From Azospirillum sp. B21 (lineage in GTDB: Bacteria > Pseudomonadota > Alphaproteobacteria > Azospirillales > Azospirillaceae), in contig NZ_VTTO01000005.1 of assembly GCF_008364825.1 (NCBI RefSeq), positions 62,001 through 126,000 of the forward strand: a DNA stretch of 64,000 bases. Direction: 5' to 3'. The translations under genes and the position numbers were made by a program. The notes under the pieces are model-generated. The model worked only from the letters and a program-made list of their open reading frames with translations, did no database searches and was not told the DNA's origin. This document shows positions 9,322-19,975 of this stretch, piece by piece; within the stretch, counting starts at the first letter, position 1, and each line of letters starts with the position of its first letter.

Positions 9322-10783
9322 GGGCAATCAACTCCTCTTCGCTGAGCCGGTCGGCGGGCACGGTCGCGGTCACCCGGCGCCCGCGCATCACGATCACCCG
9401 GTGGCAGAGCCCGATCAGTTCGATCAGTTCGGATGAGATCACGATCACGCCGCGCCCTTCGGCGGCCAGCTTCGCGATCAGGAAATAGATGTCCCGCTTG
9501 GCGCCGACATCGACGCCGCGTGTCGGCTCGTCCAGCACGAAGACGCGGGGGTCGGGCTCCAGGAACTTGGCGATGGCCAACTTCTGCTGGTTGCCACCGG
9601 ACAATGATGCGGCGGTGCCCTGCGGATTGCCGCGGATGCCGAAGGACGCGACCGCGTGCTCCAGCGCCCTGTCCTCCGAGGCCGGCGACAGCAGCGGCTG
9701 GGCGTGGTGGCGTAGCGTCATCAGGGTCAGGTTGTCGCGCAACCCCATCTTGACGTGCAGGCCCTTGCCCTTGCGGTCCTCGCTGAGATAGGTGAGGCCA
9801 TTGCGCATCGCCTCGCGCGGGGTGCGCAAGGAGACCGGGCGGCCTTCGATCTCGATTGTGCCGGCGCTGCGCGGGCGCAGGCCCAGGATGCCCTCGAAAA
9901 GTTCGGTGCGGCCGGCGCCGACCAGACCGGCGAAGCCCAGGATTTCGCCGGGATGGAGGTCGAAGCTGACATCCTCCGCCCAGCCGGGCACGGTCAGGCC
10001 GCGCACCGCCATCAGCGGCTTGCCGAGCGCGGGCATGTGCTTGTCGGGGAACATGTCGGTCAGGTCGCGCCCGACCATCAGCGTCGCCATGCGTTGGCGC
10101 GGCGTTTCGGCGGTGGGTGCGCGGGCGACGAAGCGGCCGTCGCGCATCACGATCACCTCGTCGGTGATGCGCTCCACCTCGTCCAGCTTGTGGGAGATGT
10201 AGACGATGGTGACGCCGTCCTGCCGCAGCCGGTCGATCAGCCCGAAAAGCCGGTCGCATTCGGACGGAGTCAGGCTGGCCGTCGGCTCGTCCATGATCAG
10301 CAGCCGGGCGTTGCGCAGCTGCGCCTTTGCGATCTCCACCAGCTGTTTCTCGGCGACGATCAGGTCGCGCACCTTGGTGTCGGGATCACGTTCGAAGCCG
10401 ACCTGATGCAGGGCGTTGGCCGCCTGTTCGCGCATGGCGCGGTCGTCCAGCAGCCAGCCGCGCTTTATCTCGTGGCCGAGGAACATGTTCTGGGCGACGG
10501 TGAGGTCATCGGCCAGGCTGAGTTCCTGGTGGATCAGCACGATCCCGCGCTTTTCCGCATCGCGGGAGCTTTTGAACGTCACCGCTTCGCCATCTATGCG
10601 CAGCGTGCCGGCGGTCGGCGCGTGATAGCCAGCGAGGATCTTCATCAGCGTCGATTTGCCGGCGCCATTCTCGCCCAGCAGCCCGTGCACCCGGCCCGGA
10701 TGCAGGTCGAAGCTGACGCCGTGCAGCACGCGCACGGGACCGAATTCCTTGGTGATGCCGTCGAAGGCGACATGCAGGCTCAT
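9293..10783 (-). CDS. ABC sugar transporter ATPase, two nucleotide-binding domains (RbsA-like)
   Basis: 496 residues from [15 protein letters not shown]. First domain: Walker [18 protein letters not shown], Walker [16 protein letters not shown], switch YISHKLDEV. The second domain (from about residue 245) has the degenerate Walker [20 protein letters not shown], signature [15 protein letters not shown] and Walker [17 protein letters not shown]. This tandem-domain layout is standard for ribose/xylose-type importers. First gene of the leftward sugar operon; its promoter faces the divergent ROK regulator across a 373-bp spacer. Confidence 0.92.
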   Translation of the reverse strand: MSLHVAFDGITKEFGPVRVLHGVSFDLHPGRVHGLLGENGAGKSTLMKILAGYHAPTAGTLRIDGEAVTFKSSRDAEKRGIVLIHQELSLADDLTVAQNMFLGHEIKRGWLLDDRAMREQAANALHQVGFERDPDTKVRDLIVAEKQLVEIAKAQLRNARLLIMDEPTASLTPSECDRLFGLIDRLRQDGVTIVYISHKLDEVERITDEVIVMRDGRFVARAPTAETPRQRMATLMVGRDLTDMFPDKHMPALGKPLMAVRGLTVPGWAEDVSFDLHPGEILGFAGLVGAGRTELFEGILGLRPRSAGTIEIEGRPVSLRTPREAMRNGLTYLSEDRKGKGLHVKMGLRDNLTLMTLRHHAQPLLSPASEDRALEHAVASFGIRGNPQGTAASLSGGNQQKLAIAKFLEPDPRVFVLDEPTRGVDVGAKRDIYFLIAKLAAEGRGVIVISSELIELIGLCHRVIVMRGRRVTATVPADRLSEEELIAHAIGTHTRH

Positions 10784-11008
10784 GGCTCCGCACCCCCTGA
10801 CGGCCTTTCCACCGGCCACGTTGTGGCGGGGCGGATGCCGTCCATGACGTTTCTCCCATTGCGGAGCGTGCCGTCCCGGAAGACGCCGCTTCGTCTGTTA
10901 AGCGGATGGTAAGCTCGTCGCTTTGGACAGACAATGGCCGACTTCGAACATAATTTGGCAAAAGTGGGGTGGATGTGGTAGGGAGGTGAGGTGGGGCGTC
11001 GTCAGGTG

Positions 11009-11129
11009 GCCCCTCCCTACCCCTCCCCAGCTTCGCGGGAGAGGGAACTGCCGCCGTCTTGCACTCAAGTTACGCGGACAAGGCTCCTACCCCCTCTCCC
11101 GCGAAGCGGGGGAGGGATGGGGAGGGGGC
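11009..11129. repeat. GC-rich inverted repeat, copy 4
   Basis: Arms 11009-11045 and 11092-11129 are inverted near-copies sharing a GCTTCGCGGGAGAGGG block. They lie in the 373-bp divergent spacer between the sugar ABC ATPase and the ROK regulator. The remaining spacer (10784-11008) contains an AT-richer patch around 10940-10960 (GAACATAATTTGG) where promoter elements are likely; I see no gene there. Confidence 0.8.
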
Positions 11130-11156
11130 AGAACCAGTTCGGGAAGGCATTCGTCG

Positions 11157-12374
11157 ATGGTTGACTGGCAACGTCTGTCGGATGGCGAGCGCGCCATGCT
11201 GGAGCGGCTGTTCTGGTCGGGCGGGCTGTCGCGCGGCGAATTGGCCTCGTCCGTCGACTTCTCCAAGAGCAAGGCCAACCTCGCGATATCCAGCCTGATC
11301 GGGCGTGAACTGATCGAAGAGGGCGGGGTGCAGCCCTCGTCCGGCGGGCGGCGGGCGGAGGTGCTGCGGCTGAGCCACCGCATGGGAGTGCTGGCGGGGA
11401 TCGACATCGGCGCCACCAGCGTCGACGTCGCACTGCTGGCGCCGGACATGACGGTGCTGGACCACCGGTCGGAACCGGCCGATGTCCGCGACGGCCCGGC
11501 CGCCCTGTTCGCACGCGTGCGAGATCTGCTGCGGGACGCGCGGGAGCGCTGCGGCATCGGCGCTGCGCAGGTGCTGGGGATCGGCGTCGGCGTGCCGGGG
11601 CCGGTCGCCTTCGACAGCGGCATGCTGGTCAATCCGCCGCTGCTGCCGGGGTGGGAGAGCTTCTCGATCCGCGATTGTCTTGCCGAGGAGTATGCCGCTC
11701 CGGTCTTCGTCGACAACGACGTGAACATCATGGCGCTGGGCACCCATTGGCGCCTGCGCGGCCAGATTCAGAACTTCCTGGTTATCAAGATCGGCACCGG
11801 CATCGGCTGCGGCATCATCTGCCACGGCATGGTCTATCGCGGACGGGACGGTTCGGCCGGCGACGTCGGGCACATCTGCGTCGATCCGCAGGGACCGCTC
11901 TGCCGTTGCGGCAATGCCGGCTGTGTCGAGGCGATGGCGGCCGGCCCGGCCATCGCCCGCATGGCGGAAGAGGCCGCCCGTGCCGGGGAAAGCCCCCGGC
12001 TGATGGACCTGCTGGAACGGAACGGCGCGCTCACCACAGTCGATCTCGGCAATGCCAGCCGGGCGGGCGACGCAGCCGCCAACGCCATCGTCCAGCGGGC
12101 CGGCGCCCATATCGGTCGGATGCTGGCCGCGGTGGTCAATTTCTTCAACCCGTCGCACATCTTCATCGGCGGCGGCGTCGCCCGGATCGGCCCGCTTCTG
12201 CTGGCCTCTATCCGGCAGAGCGTCTATCAGCGCTCGCTCGCCCTCTCCACCCGGCATCTCGACATCCAGTATGTGCCAGAGGTGGAGAGTGCCGCGGTGA
12301 TCGGGGCGGCGGTGATGGCGGTGCAGGAAACCATGCTGGCGGGGGCGGGCAGGGAGCGGGCCAGCCGCCCCTGA
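11157..12374 (+). CDS. ROK family transcriptional regulator
   Basis: 405 residues from MVDWQRLSDGERAMLERLFW. An N-terminal winged-helix region (residues ~5-65) precedes a ROK kinase-like domain: GVLAGIDIGATSVDVALL, GIGVGVPGPV, FVDNDVNIMALG, and the zinc motif LCRCGNAGCVEAMAAG. Such fusions are usually sugar-responsive repressors (NagC/XylR/Mlc type). Divergent from the sugar ABC operon, so control of that operon is the obvious inference. The ATG at 11157 is chosen because the upstream in-frame extension runs through the inverted repeat. Confidence 0.88.
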   Translation: MVDWQRLSDGERAMLERLFWSGGLSRGELASSVDFSKSKANLAISSLIGRELIEEGGVQPSSGGRRAEVLRLSHRMGVLAGIDIGATSVDVALLAPDMTVLDHRSEPADVRDGPAALFARVRDLLRDARERCGIGAAQVLGIGVGVPGPVAFDSGMLVNPPLLPGWESFSIRDCLAEEYAAPVFVDNDVNIMALGTHWRLRGQIQNFLVIKIGTGIGCGIICHGMVYRGRDGSAGDVGHICVDPQGPLCRCGNAGCVEAMAAGPAIARMAEEAARAGESPRLMDLLERNGALTTVDLGNASRAGDAAANAIVQRAGAHIGRMLAAVVNFFNPSHIFIGGGVARIGPLLLASIRQSVYQRSLALSTRHLDIQYVPEVESAAVIGAAVMAVQETMLAGAGRERASRP

Positions 12375-12409
12375 TACCGCCCCTAATACCGCCCCTAATA
12401 CCGCCCATG
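12374..12409. repeat. Short tandem repeat (12-bp unit, about 3 copies)
   Basis: ATACCGCCCCTA is repeated at 12374 and 12386 with a third degenerate copy from 12398, directly after the ROK regulator stop codon and before the convergent chemoreceptor gene. It may reflect slippage; no hairpin is evident. Confidence 0.7.
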
Positions 12410-12429
12410 ACCCGCCTTGGCAGGAAGGG

Positions 12430-14532
12430 TTACGCCGCGCGCACCGCGGTGATGAAGGACGTGACCTCGCCGCGCAGGGTTTCCGCTTCGCGGGCAAGGC
12501 TGCTGGCGGCGTCCAGAACCTCGGTGGCGGCGGAGCCGGTTTCCAGCACCGCATGGTTGACGCCGACGATGGTGGAGGAGACCGACGTGGTGCCGCGCGC
12601 TGCCTCCGTCACGTTGCCGGCGATGTCGCGGGTAGCGGCACCCTGCTCCTCGATGGCGGCGGCGATGGTGGTGGTGATCCCGCTGATGCGGCCGATGGTC
12701 TGGCCGATGCCCTGGATCGCCGCCTGCGCGCCGCCGGTGGCGAGCTGGATCTCCCGCACCTTGGCCTGGATTTCATCGGTGGCGCGGGCGGTCTGGCTGG
12801 CCAGCGCCTTCACCTCGCCGGCCACGACGGCAAAACCTTTGCCGGCCTCGCCGGCGCGGGCGGCCTCGATGGTGGCGTTCAGCGCCAGCAGGTTGGTTTG
12901 CGCTGCGATGGTGTTGATCATCTCCACCACATGGCCGATCTGGTCGGCCGCCTCCACCAGGACGCGCATGGTGGCGTCGGTCTGTTCGGCCTGGGTCACC
13001 GCTTCGCCCGAGATGCGGGTGGAGGCGGCGATCTGCCGGCCGATCTCCAGGATGGAGGCCGACAGTTCCTCCGTCGCCGAGGCCACCGTCTGGACGTTGG
13101 CGGATGCCTGTTCGGACGCCGCGGCGACGGCGGTCGCCTGCTCGCTGGCCTGGGAGGCGGTGGTGGACATGGCCCCGGCGGTGCCCTGCATCTCGGTGGC
13201 AGCGGACGCGACGGTCTCCACGATGTGCATCGCCTTGGCGTCGAAGTCGCGCATCAGCGCTTCCAGATGGGCCGCGCGCTTCTCCTTGGCGGCCTGTTCG
13301 CGCGCCTGCTCGGCGGCGAGCCGGTCGGCAGTGATCATGCTGTCGCGGAACACGGTGACGGCCGCGGCCATGCCGCCGATCTCGTCGCTGCGGTCCAATC
13401 CGGGGATCGCCACCGCCAAATCGCGGTCGGCCAGACGGCGCATCGCATCGGTCATGGAGCGGATCGGGTCGCTCACCCGGCGCTTGGCGACGACCAGCCC
13501 CACGATGGTCAGCACGATGGCAGCCACCACCAGCAGGCCGGCAATGACGGCGTCGCGCGTGGCATGTGCCGCCTGCGTATCGGCACGGGCGACCATCCGG
13601 TCCACCGCGGCCAGCGCGGCGTCGACGATGTAGCCCTGGCTGGTGGTGTCCTGCTGGCGCATCGTGCCGATCTCCACCGGCGACTTGCGTCCTTCGGCGA
13701 GTGCTGCGAGGACCGCCTTGCGCTGTTCGACCAGCGGGCCTTCGAAATTCACCTTGGCCTTCTCGACCGCGCTGCGGATGGCGTCCGGCGTGTCGGTGCG
13801 GGCGGCGGCCTCCGTCACCAGGGTCCAGGCCTGGGCGGTGCGGCCGATGGCCTCCGCCACCGCCTGCGCGTCTGCCGGGGTCCAGGCCTGACCGGTGGCG
13901 ACCGCGGTCTGGATGCGCAGTGCCATGCCGCCGGCATTCAGCCGGGTGTTCCAGGCGGCGCGCTTGATGCCCAGCAGGTGATCGACCATCGGGTCGGCCA
14001 GCTTCAGCGACGCGTCCAGCAGGTCGGTGGCGGCGGTCAGCGCGTCGAGATAGGCGACCGGGGCCGTCGCCCACGCTGCGGCCACCGCCGGATCACGTGC
14101 CGATCTGCCCTGCCGGAGGGCGTTATCGGCCTGCCGGCGCAGGGCGGAAAGCGTATCGTGAGCGCTACGCAGCTTTTCCGTTGCAGCCGGCAGGCCGGGA
14201 AGGTCGAGCCCGCCCAGCTTGGCGGCGATGGCGGCGTAGCCGGCCTCCGCCGTCTCGCGGTTCGCGGCGATCTCGCGGAGTTCGGTGTCGCCGGCTTGCC
14301 CTTCGGCACCCAGCGCCGGTCCGACCAGCCCGCGCTCCAGCCGGATGGCCAGCAGCGTGCGCAGCAATTCGCGGCTGGTCTCGCTGAGCGTGGCGACCCT
14401 GTCGGCGGTGCGCGTCCGGTTCACCACGTCGATCATCGTGTAGGTGCTGGTGGCGATCAGCAGCAGGCCCAGCGCGGCGACGACAAGGCCAAGCGTGGCG
14501 CGGATCGACAGCCGCGGAAGGAGCGTGATCAT
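12430..14532 (-). CDS. Methyl-accepting chemotaxis protein with large helical sensor domain
   Basis: 700 residues. TM1 at about 13-32, a ~295-residue periplasmic region rich in helices with no Cache motif, TM2 at about 327-349, HAMP at about 351-405, then the cytoplasmic signalling domain with the hairpin tip region [20 protein letters not shown]. The sensor could be a helical-bundle (TarH or HBM-like) domain; ligand unknown. An ATACTAGTAT palindrome about 225 bp upstream of the start is shared with two other operons in the window and may control it. Confidence 0.9.
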   Translation of the reverse strand: MITLLPRLSIRATLGLVVAALGLLLIATSTYTMIDVVNRTRTADRVATLSETSRELLRTLLAIRLERGLVGPALGAEGQAGDTELREIAANRETAEAGYAAIAAKLGGLDLPGLPAATEKLRSAHDTLSALRRQADNALRQGRSARDPAVAAAWATAPVAYLDALTAATDLLDASLKLADPMVDHLLGIKRAAWNTRLNAGGMALRIQTAVATGQAWTPADAQAVAEAIGRTAQAWTLVTEAAARTDTPDAIRSAVEKAKVNFEGPLVEQRKAVLAALAEGRKSPVEIGTMRQQDTTSQGYIVDAALAAVDRMVARADTQAAHATRDAVIAGLLVVAAIVLTIVGLVVAKRRVSDPIRSMTDAMRRLADRDLAVAIPGLDRSDEIGGMAAAVTVFRDSMITADRLAAEQAREQAAKEKRAAHLEALMRDFDAKAMHIVETVASAATEMQGTAGAMSTTASQASEQATAVAAASEQASANVQTVASATEELSASILEIGRQIAASTRISGEAVTQAEQTDATMRVLVEAADQIGHVVEMINTIAAQTNLLALNATIEAARAGEAGKGFAVVAGEVKALASQTARATDEIQAKVREIQLATGGAQAAIQGIGQTIGRISGITTTIAAAIEEQGAATRDIAGNVTEAARGTTSVSSTIVGVNHAVLETGSAATEVLDAASSLAREAETLRGEVTSFITAVRAA

Positions 14533-14756
14533 GATCAGGTCCTGTCTATGCGAAGAGTTCCGGCCCGTGCGGAGGGAGCGGCCATAACGCCGGCCGACAT
14601 GAGCCCGGAAGGTGGCCGGGCCCGAGCGGTCGGGGAATTTCGACGTGGTCCATGGCCCAAACCAAAGACAACAAAGGAAGCCGAGCGTTCGACCCGGCTC
14701 AGCCCTTATTGAAAATTGGACTCTTCCCTCTGCGGGGGCATTCCTTCGACGTTGAT

Positions 14757-14770
14757 ATACTAGTATGTTA
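14757..14770. promoter_or_regulatory. Candidate operator, TACTAGTA family (site 1)
   Basis: ATACTAGTAT (14757-14766) is a perfect 10-bp palindrome; the longer TACTAGTATGTTA matches the 13-bp core at 33090 and 48329 in 11 of 13 bases. It lies in the 560-bp noncoding stretch 14533-15092 upstream of the leftward chemoreceptor. The rest of this stretch has no supportable gene; it is AT-rich near 14740-14900. The regulator is unknown. Confidence 0.45.
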
Positions 14771-15092
14771 ACGCAGATAATTTCGAGAATGCAGACATAT
14801 CAAATGTGTGGATCAAAATGCCGCAGCAGGCTCTGCGACGAAGGTCAGCAGATTTTGCGGCAATTTCGAATAAAGGAGCAAAGAACAGGCCGCGATGCCT
14901 TCAGTCACTTTCAAAAGGTCGCTAACGCAATCCGAGATTGCTGACTGGCGCTGTAGAGCTTCAGCGAACTCCGCCACCGGCACCGCCGTGACCACTGCCG
15001 TGGCCGAAGCCGCTGCCGGGTGCCCTGGCCGGTCCGCCCGGGAAGGGGCGGCCGGCCTTTCGGTTGCAGACCTATCGAGCACAAGTCCGGCG

Positions 15093-17672
15093 TCAGATCG
15101 CCGGCCAGGTCTCCGCCACCAGCCGGCGGACCTCGTCGGCGCTGTCGGTGGCCAGCGCCGCTTCGGCGACGCGGCGGCAGTCCTCCATGCGCAGGGTGCG
15201 GATGAAGGCCTTCAGGTCGGCGATCACCGCCGGGGTGGCCGACAGTTCCGTCACGCCAAGCCCGATCAACAACGGCGCCGCCATCGGGTCGGAGGCGGAG
15301 CCGCCGCAGACCGCGACCGTCCGGTCGTAGGTCTTGGCCCCCATCACGGCAAGGCGGATCAGCCGCAGCACGCCCGGATGCAGGGCGTCCAGCTGGGCCG
15401 CCACATGCGGGTTGCCGCGATCCATCGCCAGCACATACTGGGTCAGGTCGTTGGTGCCGATGGACAGGAAATCGGCCACCGCGCTGATGCGGTCGGCGAT
15501 CAGCGCCGCGGCCGGAACCTCGATCATGGCGCCAAGCTCGATCGGTTCCGCACGGCCGAGCCTCTCGCGCTCCTCGTCCACCATTCTGCGCACCGCCAGC
15601 AGTTCCGACGGCGAGGCGATCATCGGCACCATGATGCGGCAGGCACCCGCCGGCTTCACCCGCAGGATGGCGCGGATCTGCGCACGCAGAAGCTCCGGTT
15701 CGCGCAAGCCCACGCGGACGCCGCGCAGGCCCAGCACCGGGTTCTCCTCCTTCGGCAGCGGCAGGTAGGACAGGGGCTTGTCGCCGCCGACGTCCAATGT
15801 GCGGATCACCAGCGGACGGCCTTCCAGCGCGTCAGCGATCTGCTGGTACTGCCGGTGCTGCTCGTCCTCGGTGGGTGCGGACTGGCGTTCCAGGAACAGG
15901 AATTCGGTGCGCAGAAGGCCGCAGCCCTCAGCCCCCTCGACCACCGCGCCGGGGGCGTCGCTGACCCGGCCCAGATTGGCGAACACCTCGATCCGCGTGC
16001 CGTCGGCCATGCGGCACTCCTCGCCGGCGGTGCGGCGGTTCTCCTCGCGCCGCGCGGCGCGGGCGGCGACGGCGGTCCGGGTGGTCTCCAGCATATCTTC
16101 CGGCGGGAAGACCAGAAGTTCGCCGCGGTTGCCGTCGATCACGACGGGGGCGCCGTCCGGCACCCGTTCCGCCTGCCGGCCGAGCGCCACCACGGTCGGA
16201 ACGCCGAGCGCCGCGGCCAGGATGACGGCGTGGGAGGTCGGGCCGCCATGCGCCATGCCAATGCCCGCCAGCCGCCCCGCCGGGACGCCGGCAAGGTCGG
16301 AGGGGAGGATTTCGTCGGCCAGCACGATGCTGCCGGCCGGCAGCTCCGCCAGACCGACGCTCGGCGCCTTGCCTGCCAACGCGGTCAGCACCTGCTGTTC
16401 CAGGTCGCGCAGGTCGGCCGCCCGCTCCGCCATGCGCGGGTCGGCCAGCGCCGCCAGCGCATCGGCCTGCAGCCGCGCCGTCCGCTGCCAGGCCCATTCC
16501 GCGCTCTTGCCGGCGCGGATGTCGGCGAGCGCGGCGTCCAGCAGTTCCGGGTCGTCCAGCAGTTCGCGGTGGGCCTGGAAGATGGCGGCGTGTTCCGGCA
16601 TCCGCTCGGCCGACCGGCCCAGCTCCGCGATCACGCTGTCCAGCGCCCGATGCAGCCGCGGCTCTTCCACCGCCGGTCCGGCGCCCTCCTCCGCCACGTG
16701 CACGGCGCTGCGGAAGCGGCGTACGACGGATCCCACCGCCTGTCCCGGCACGGCGATGGTGCCTTTCAGCAGCACCTCCTCGCCGGGGGCGAAGGGCGGG
16801 CCGACCTCCTCCTCCGCCGGTTGGGCCGCAGGGGCGGCCGTTGGGGCGGCGGGTGTGGCGGCAACCGGCGCGGCCGGTGCCGCGGCACCGTCGACGACCG
16901 GATCGCCCAGCCCGCCTTCGATCAGCACGGCGATGCTCTCCGCCATGTCCTGGGCGCCGGGGCCCGCGGCGCGCACGGTCAGCCGGTCGCCCAGCACGGT
17001 GCCTAGCCCCATCAGGGCGACGACGCTCTTGGCATTCGCGCTGCGGTCGCGGCAGAGGATGCTGACGGTCCCGGGATAGGCCTTGGTGGCGGCGACCAGC
17101 GCTGCAGCCGGACGGGCATGCAGGCCGTTGGCGATGGGCAGGACGACTCCGCGCTCGCCCGTTTCGTCCGAGTCGGGAGCGGCGGCGGAGGAGGGCGCCA
17201 CGGTATCGGCGCCGCTGCCGCCGTGGATGGTCATCGCCGGCTCGCCCACCGCGATCTCGCGGTTGACGGACTGGCCGTCGACGGTGAAGCCGTCATTCAC
17301 GACGACCATCATGCTGACCAGGCTCTGCGCCCGGCTTCCCACCAGATCCATGTCGAAGCTGATCAGCGGATCGCCGGCCTTTACCGCCTGCCCGTCGCGG
17401 ACATGGGCGGTGAAGCCTTCGCCGTTCAGCCCGACGGTGTCGACGCCCAGATGCAGCAGCACCTCCGCACCGCTGGCGGCGCGCACGGTACAGGCGTGGC
17501 GCGCGCGGTGAACCGACAGCACGACGCCGTCGCAGGGGCTGCGCAACTCGTTCACGGTCGGGTCGATGGCCATGCCGGTCCCGACGAGCCCCTGGGCGAA
17601 GGCGGGGTCGGGAACCTCGGTCAGCGGCATGGCCCATCCGGCCAGCGGTGCTGCAAGCGTGATCGCGGTCAT
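15093..17672 (-). CDS. PTS triple fusion EIIA(Glc)-HPr-Enzyme I
   Basis: 859 residues. EIIA of the glucose/GlcNAc type (residues ~5-150) with active-site His74 in LLHLGVDTV; HPr (about 174-260) with His185 in NGLHARPAA; an Ala/Pro linker; then Enzyme I (about 300-859) with His481 in GGPTSHAVILA and the PEP-binding DFLSIGTNDLTQYVLAMDR. It phosphorylates the EIIB of the divergent NagE-type permease, giving a self-contained amino-sugar PTS separate from the nitrogen PTS. The start is the ATG at 17672; the upstream extension is unsupported. Confidence 0.93.
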   Translation of the reverse strand: MTAITLAAPLAGWAMPLTEVPDPAFAQGLVGTGMAIDPTVNELRSPCDGVVLSVHRARHACTVRAASGAEVLLHLGVDTVGLNGEGFTAHVRDGQAVKAGDPLISFDMDLVGSRAQSLVSMMVVVNDGFTVDGQSVNREIAVGEPAMTIHGGSGADTVAPSSAAAPDSDETGERGVVLPIANGLHARPAAALVAATKAYPGTVSILCRDRSANAKSVVALMGLGTVLGDRLTVRAAGPGAQDMAESIAVLIEGGLGDPVVDGAAAPAAPVAATPAAPTAAPAAQPAEEEVGPPFAPGEEVLLKGTIAVPGQAVGSVVRRFRSAVHVAEEGAGPAVEEPRLHRALDSVIAELGRSAERMPEHAAIFQAHRELLDDPELLDAALADIRAGKSAEWAWQRTARLQADALAALADPRMAERAADLRDLEQQVLTALAGKAPSVGLAELPAGSIVLADEILPSDLAGVPAGRLAGIGMAHGGPTSHAVILAAALGVPTVVALGRQAERVPDGAPVVIDGNRGELLVFPPEDMLETTRTAVAARAARREENRRTAGEECRMADGTRIEVFANLGRVSDAPGAVVEGAEGCGLLRTEFLFLERQSAPTEDEQHRQYQQIADALEGRPLVIRTLDVGGDKPLSYLPLPKEENPVLGLRGVRVGLREPELLRAQIRAILRVKPAGACRIMVPMIASPSELLAVRRMVDEERERLGRAEPIELGAMIEVPAAALIADRISAVADFLSIGTNDLTQYVLAMDRGNPHVAAQLDALHPGVLRLIRLAVMGAKTYDRTVAVCGGSASDPMAAPLLIGLGVTELSATPAVIADLKAFIRTLRMEDCRRVAEAALATDSADEVRRLVAETWPAI

Positions 17673-18005
17673 GATTGGTTGGTCCTCATTCTTAACGCAT
17701 CGACCCCTGCGGGCGCCTTCGCGTCGGACGGCCGTCATCGTCTCACGGCTACCGGATCGTTTGTATGCGCGCAGACGCCGCATAGCCCAAGCGCAATTCC
17801 CGCTATAGATTATCGAAACTTCCTGTCCGGAAAAGGCGGAAGCCTACGGCCAATCCGCGCCCGGCCTTGCGCATCCGGGATAAGCCTCAAGCCTTGCCTG
17901 ACAAGCTATGTCGCCTATGTCGTGAAACCTGTCCCCCTTGCGGGTTGTATTCCCGTCCGGGGATGACGATGTTGCCGCCGCCGGACAAATTGCGGGAGAG
18001 CCGCC
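17673..18005. other. Divergent PTS promoter region, no gene
   Basis: 333 bp between the EIIA-HPr-EI fusion and nagE, both reading outward. It contains an AT-richer patch (GCTATAGATTATCGAAAC around 17800) suitable for promoters, and no open frame I can support. No clear operator palindrome was recognised. Confidence 0.5.
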
Positions 18006-19796
18006 ATGGCCTTGAACCCCTTTGCGTTTCTACAGAAGATCGGCAAATCGCTGATGCTGCCGGTGGCGGTGCTTCCCGTCGCCGGCCTGCTGCTGGGCAT
18101 CGGCGCGGCGAATTTCGAGTGGATGCCGCCGCTGCTGTCGATGCTGATGAAGAATTCGGGCGACGTGATCTTCGGGAATCTCCCGTTGATCTTCGCCATC
18201 GGCGTCGCGCTCGGCTATACCGAGAATGACGGCGTGTCGGCCATCGCCGCCACCATCGGCTATATCGTGATGCTGGCCACGCTGGGCGTGATGACCGGGG
18301 TCTGGGGGATGGAGCCCAAGACCATCATGGGCATCAAGTCCATGGAAACCGGCGTGTTCGGCGGCATTCTGGCCGGCGGCTTGGCGGCGGCGATGTTCAA
18401 CCGCTTCTACAAGATCGCTCTCCCGGCCTATCTCGGCTTCTTCGCCGGCAAGCGCTTCGTGCCGATCATCACCGCGCTGGCCGCCATCGTGCTGGGCGTC
18501 GTGCTGTCGGTGATCTGGCCGCCGATCCAGGGCGGCATCAACAGCTTCTCGCACTGGGCGGCGGTGAACGATCCGCGTCTGGCGGCGACCATCTACGGCT
18601 TCGTCGAACGCCTGCTGATCCCCTTCGGCCTGCATCATATCTGGAACGTGCCCTTCTTCTTCGAGATCGGGTCCTTCCAGAATGCCGACGGCCAGATCGT
18701 CCATGGCGACATCGCCCGCTATTTCGCCGGCGACCCCACCGCCGGCATCCTGTCCGGCGCCTTCCTGTTCAAGATGTTCGGCCTGCCCGCCGCGGCCATC
18801 GCCATGTGGCATGCCGCCAAGCCGGAGAACCGGGTGCGCGTCGGCGGCATCATGATCTCCGCGGCGCTCACCTCCTTTCTTACCGGCATCACGGAACCGA
18901 TCGAATTCTCGTTCCTGTTCCTGGCGCCGGTGCTGTACCTGATCCATGCGGTGCTGGCGGCTACCTCGCAGTTCATCATGAACTCGCTGGGCGCCCATAT
19001 GGGCTTCACCTTCTCCCAGGGCGGCATCGACTTCGTGCTGTTCAACGTGCTCAGCCCCTATTCGCAGAAATGGTGGCTGGTGCTGATCCTGGGTCCGGTC
19101 TATGCGGCGATCTACTATGTGGTGTTCCGCTACACCATCCAGGCGCTGAACCTGAAGACCCCCGGCCGCGAGGATGCGACGGAGGGTGGCGCCATGGCCG
19201 CCACCGGCACCGAGCGGGCGCGCGACCTGGTGTTGGCCTTTGGCGGGCGCGGCAACATCTCCAACCTGGATGCCTGCATCACCCGCCTGCGCGTGGTGGT
19301 CCAGGACCCGGCCCGCGTCGACGAGGGCAAGCTGCGCAGCATGGGCGCTTCCGGCATCCTGCGGGTGCGCGACAGCGTGCAGGCGGTGTTCGGCACCTTG
19401 TCGGAGAATCTGAAGACGGAGATGCAGGAGTATCTGCGCACGGCCGGATCGGAAGCCGACGGTCCGGCCGTCGGCGCGGCGTCTGTTTCCGCCACGCCGG
19501 TAACCGCGCCCACCGCGGCGGCGGCACCGCTGCCGACCGACCGCGCCGCCCGCATCGCCGAGGCGCTGGGCGGCACCGGCAACATCAAGACGCTTGCCGC
19601 CTTCGCCACCACCCGTCTGCGGATCGAACTGACCGATGCCGGCAAGGCGAATGCCGAGGCGCTGAAGCGGGCCGGCGTCCGTGCCGTGATGGGGTTGGGC
19701 GCCAACGGCCTCGACCTGATCGTCGGCAACGACGCCGACGCGCTGGCCGGCGCGCTGACCGGCCTGCTGCCGGGCGGGCGCCGCGCCGCCGAATAG
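18006..19796 (+). CDS. nagE: PTS N-acetylglucosamine permease EIIC-EIIB with an extra degenerate EIIB
   Basis: 596 residues. EIIC (about 1-380): [59 protein letters not shown]. First EIIB (about 402-478) has the phosphorylated Cys424 in [12 protein letters not shown] second EIIB-like domain (about 512-592) keeps the fold pattern but has Ala534 where the Cys belongs ([11 protein letters not shown]). Imports and phosphorylates GlcNAc-type sugars; product goes to NagA and NagB-II downstream. A terminator separates it from nagB-II. The gene name rests on family resemblance and nagA linkage. Confidence 0.88.
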   Translation: MALNPFAFLQKIGKSLMLPVAVLPVAGLLLGIGAANFEWMPPLLSMLMKNSGDVIFGNLPLIFAIGVALGYTENDGVSAIAATIGYIVMLATLGVMTGVWGMEPKTIMGIKSMETGVFGGILAGGLAAAMFNRFYKIALPAYLGFFAGKRFVPIITALAAIVLGVVLSVIWPPIQGGINSFSHWAAVNDPRLAATIYGFVERLLIPFGLHHIWNVPFFFEIGSFQNADGQIVHGDIARYFAGDPTAGILSGAFLFKMFGLPAAAIAMWHAAKPENRVRVGGIMISAALTSFLTGITEPIEFSFLFLAPVLYLIHAVLAATSQFIMNSLGAHMGFTFSQGGIDFVLFNVLSPYSQKWWLVLILGPVYAAIYYVVFRYTIQALNLKTPGREDATEGGAMAATGTERARDLVLAFGGRGNISNLDACITRLRVVVQDPARVDEGKLRSMGASGILRVRDSVQAVFGTLSENLKTEMQEYLRTAGSEADGPAVGAASVSATPVTAPTAAAAPLPTDRAARIAEALGGTGNIKTLAAFATTRLRIELTDAGKANAEALKRAGVRAVMGLGANGLDLIVGNDADALAGALTGLLPGGRRAAE

Positions 19797-19832
19797 TGCG
19801 CGTCGCATCTGGTATTCGACTGGTTCCGTCAT

Positions 19833-19866
19833 GCGGCGCGGCCCTTCCAGGTCGCGCCGCTTTTCT
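19833..19866 (+). terminator. Intrinsic terminator after nagE
   Basis: GCGGCGCG (19833-19840) and CGCGCCGC (19853-19860) form a perfect 8-bp stem around a 12-nt loop, followed by TTTTCTG. It implies that nagB-II/nagA have a separate promoter or depend on read-through. Confidence 0.8.
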
Positions 19867-19975
19867 GTCGCTTAATGCGATTGGGGGCAGAGATGCGATT
19901 CCGCCAAGGGACGCTGGCCCCCGGTCCAAGAAGGTCTTACATCGGTATCCATGCCAGTCAATCGCGAGCGCCGAC

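Noticed and set aside
12553..14712. Large open frame opposite the chemoreceptor
   Set aside because: Antisense to a gene with clear HAMP and signalling domains; low-complexity Gly/Arg translation.
14813..15082. 89-codon leftward frame in the chemoreceptor-PTS gap
   Set aside because: No ribosome site, no recognisable sequence, and its composition matches noncoding DNA.
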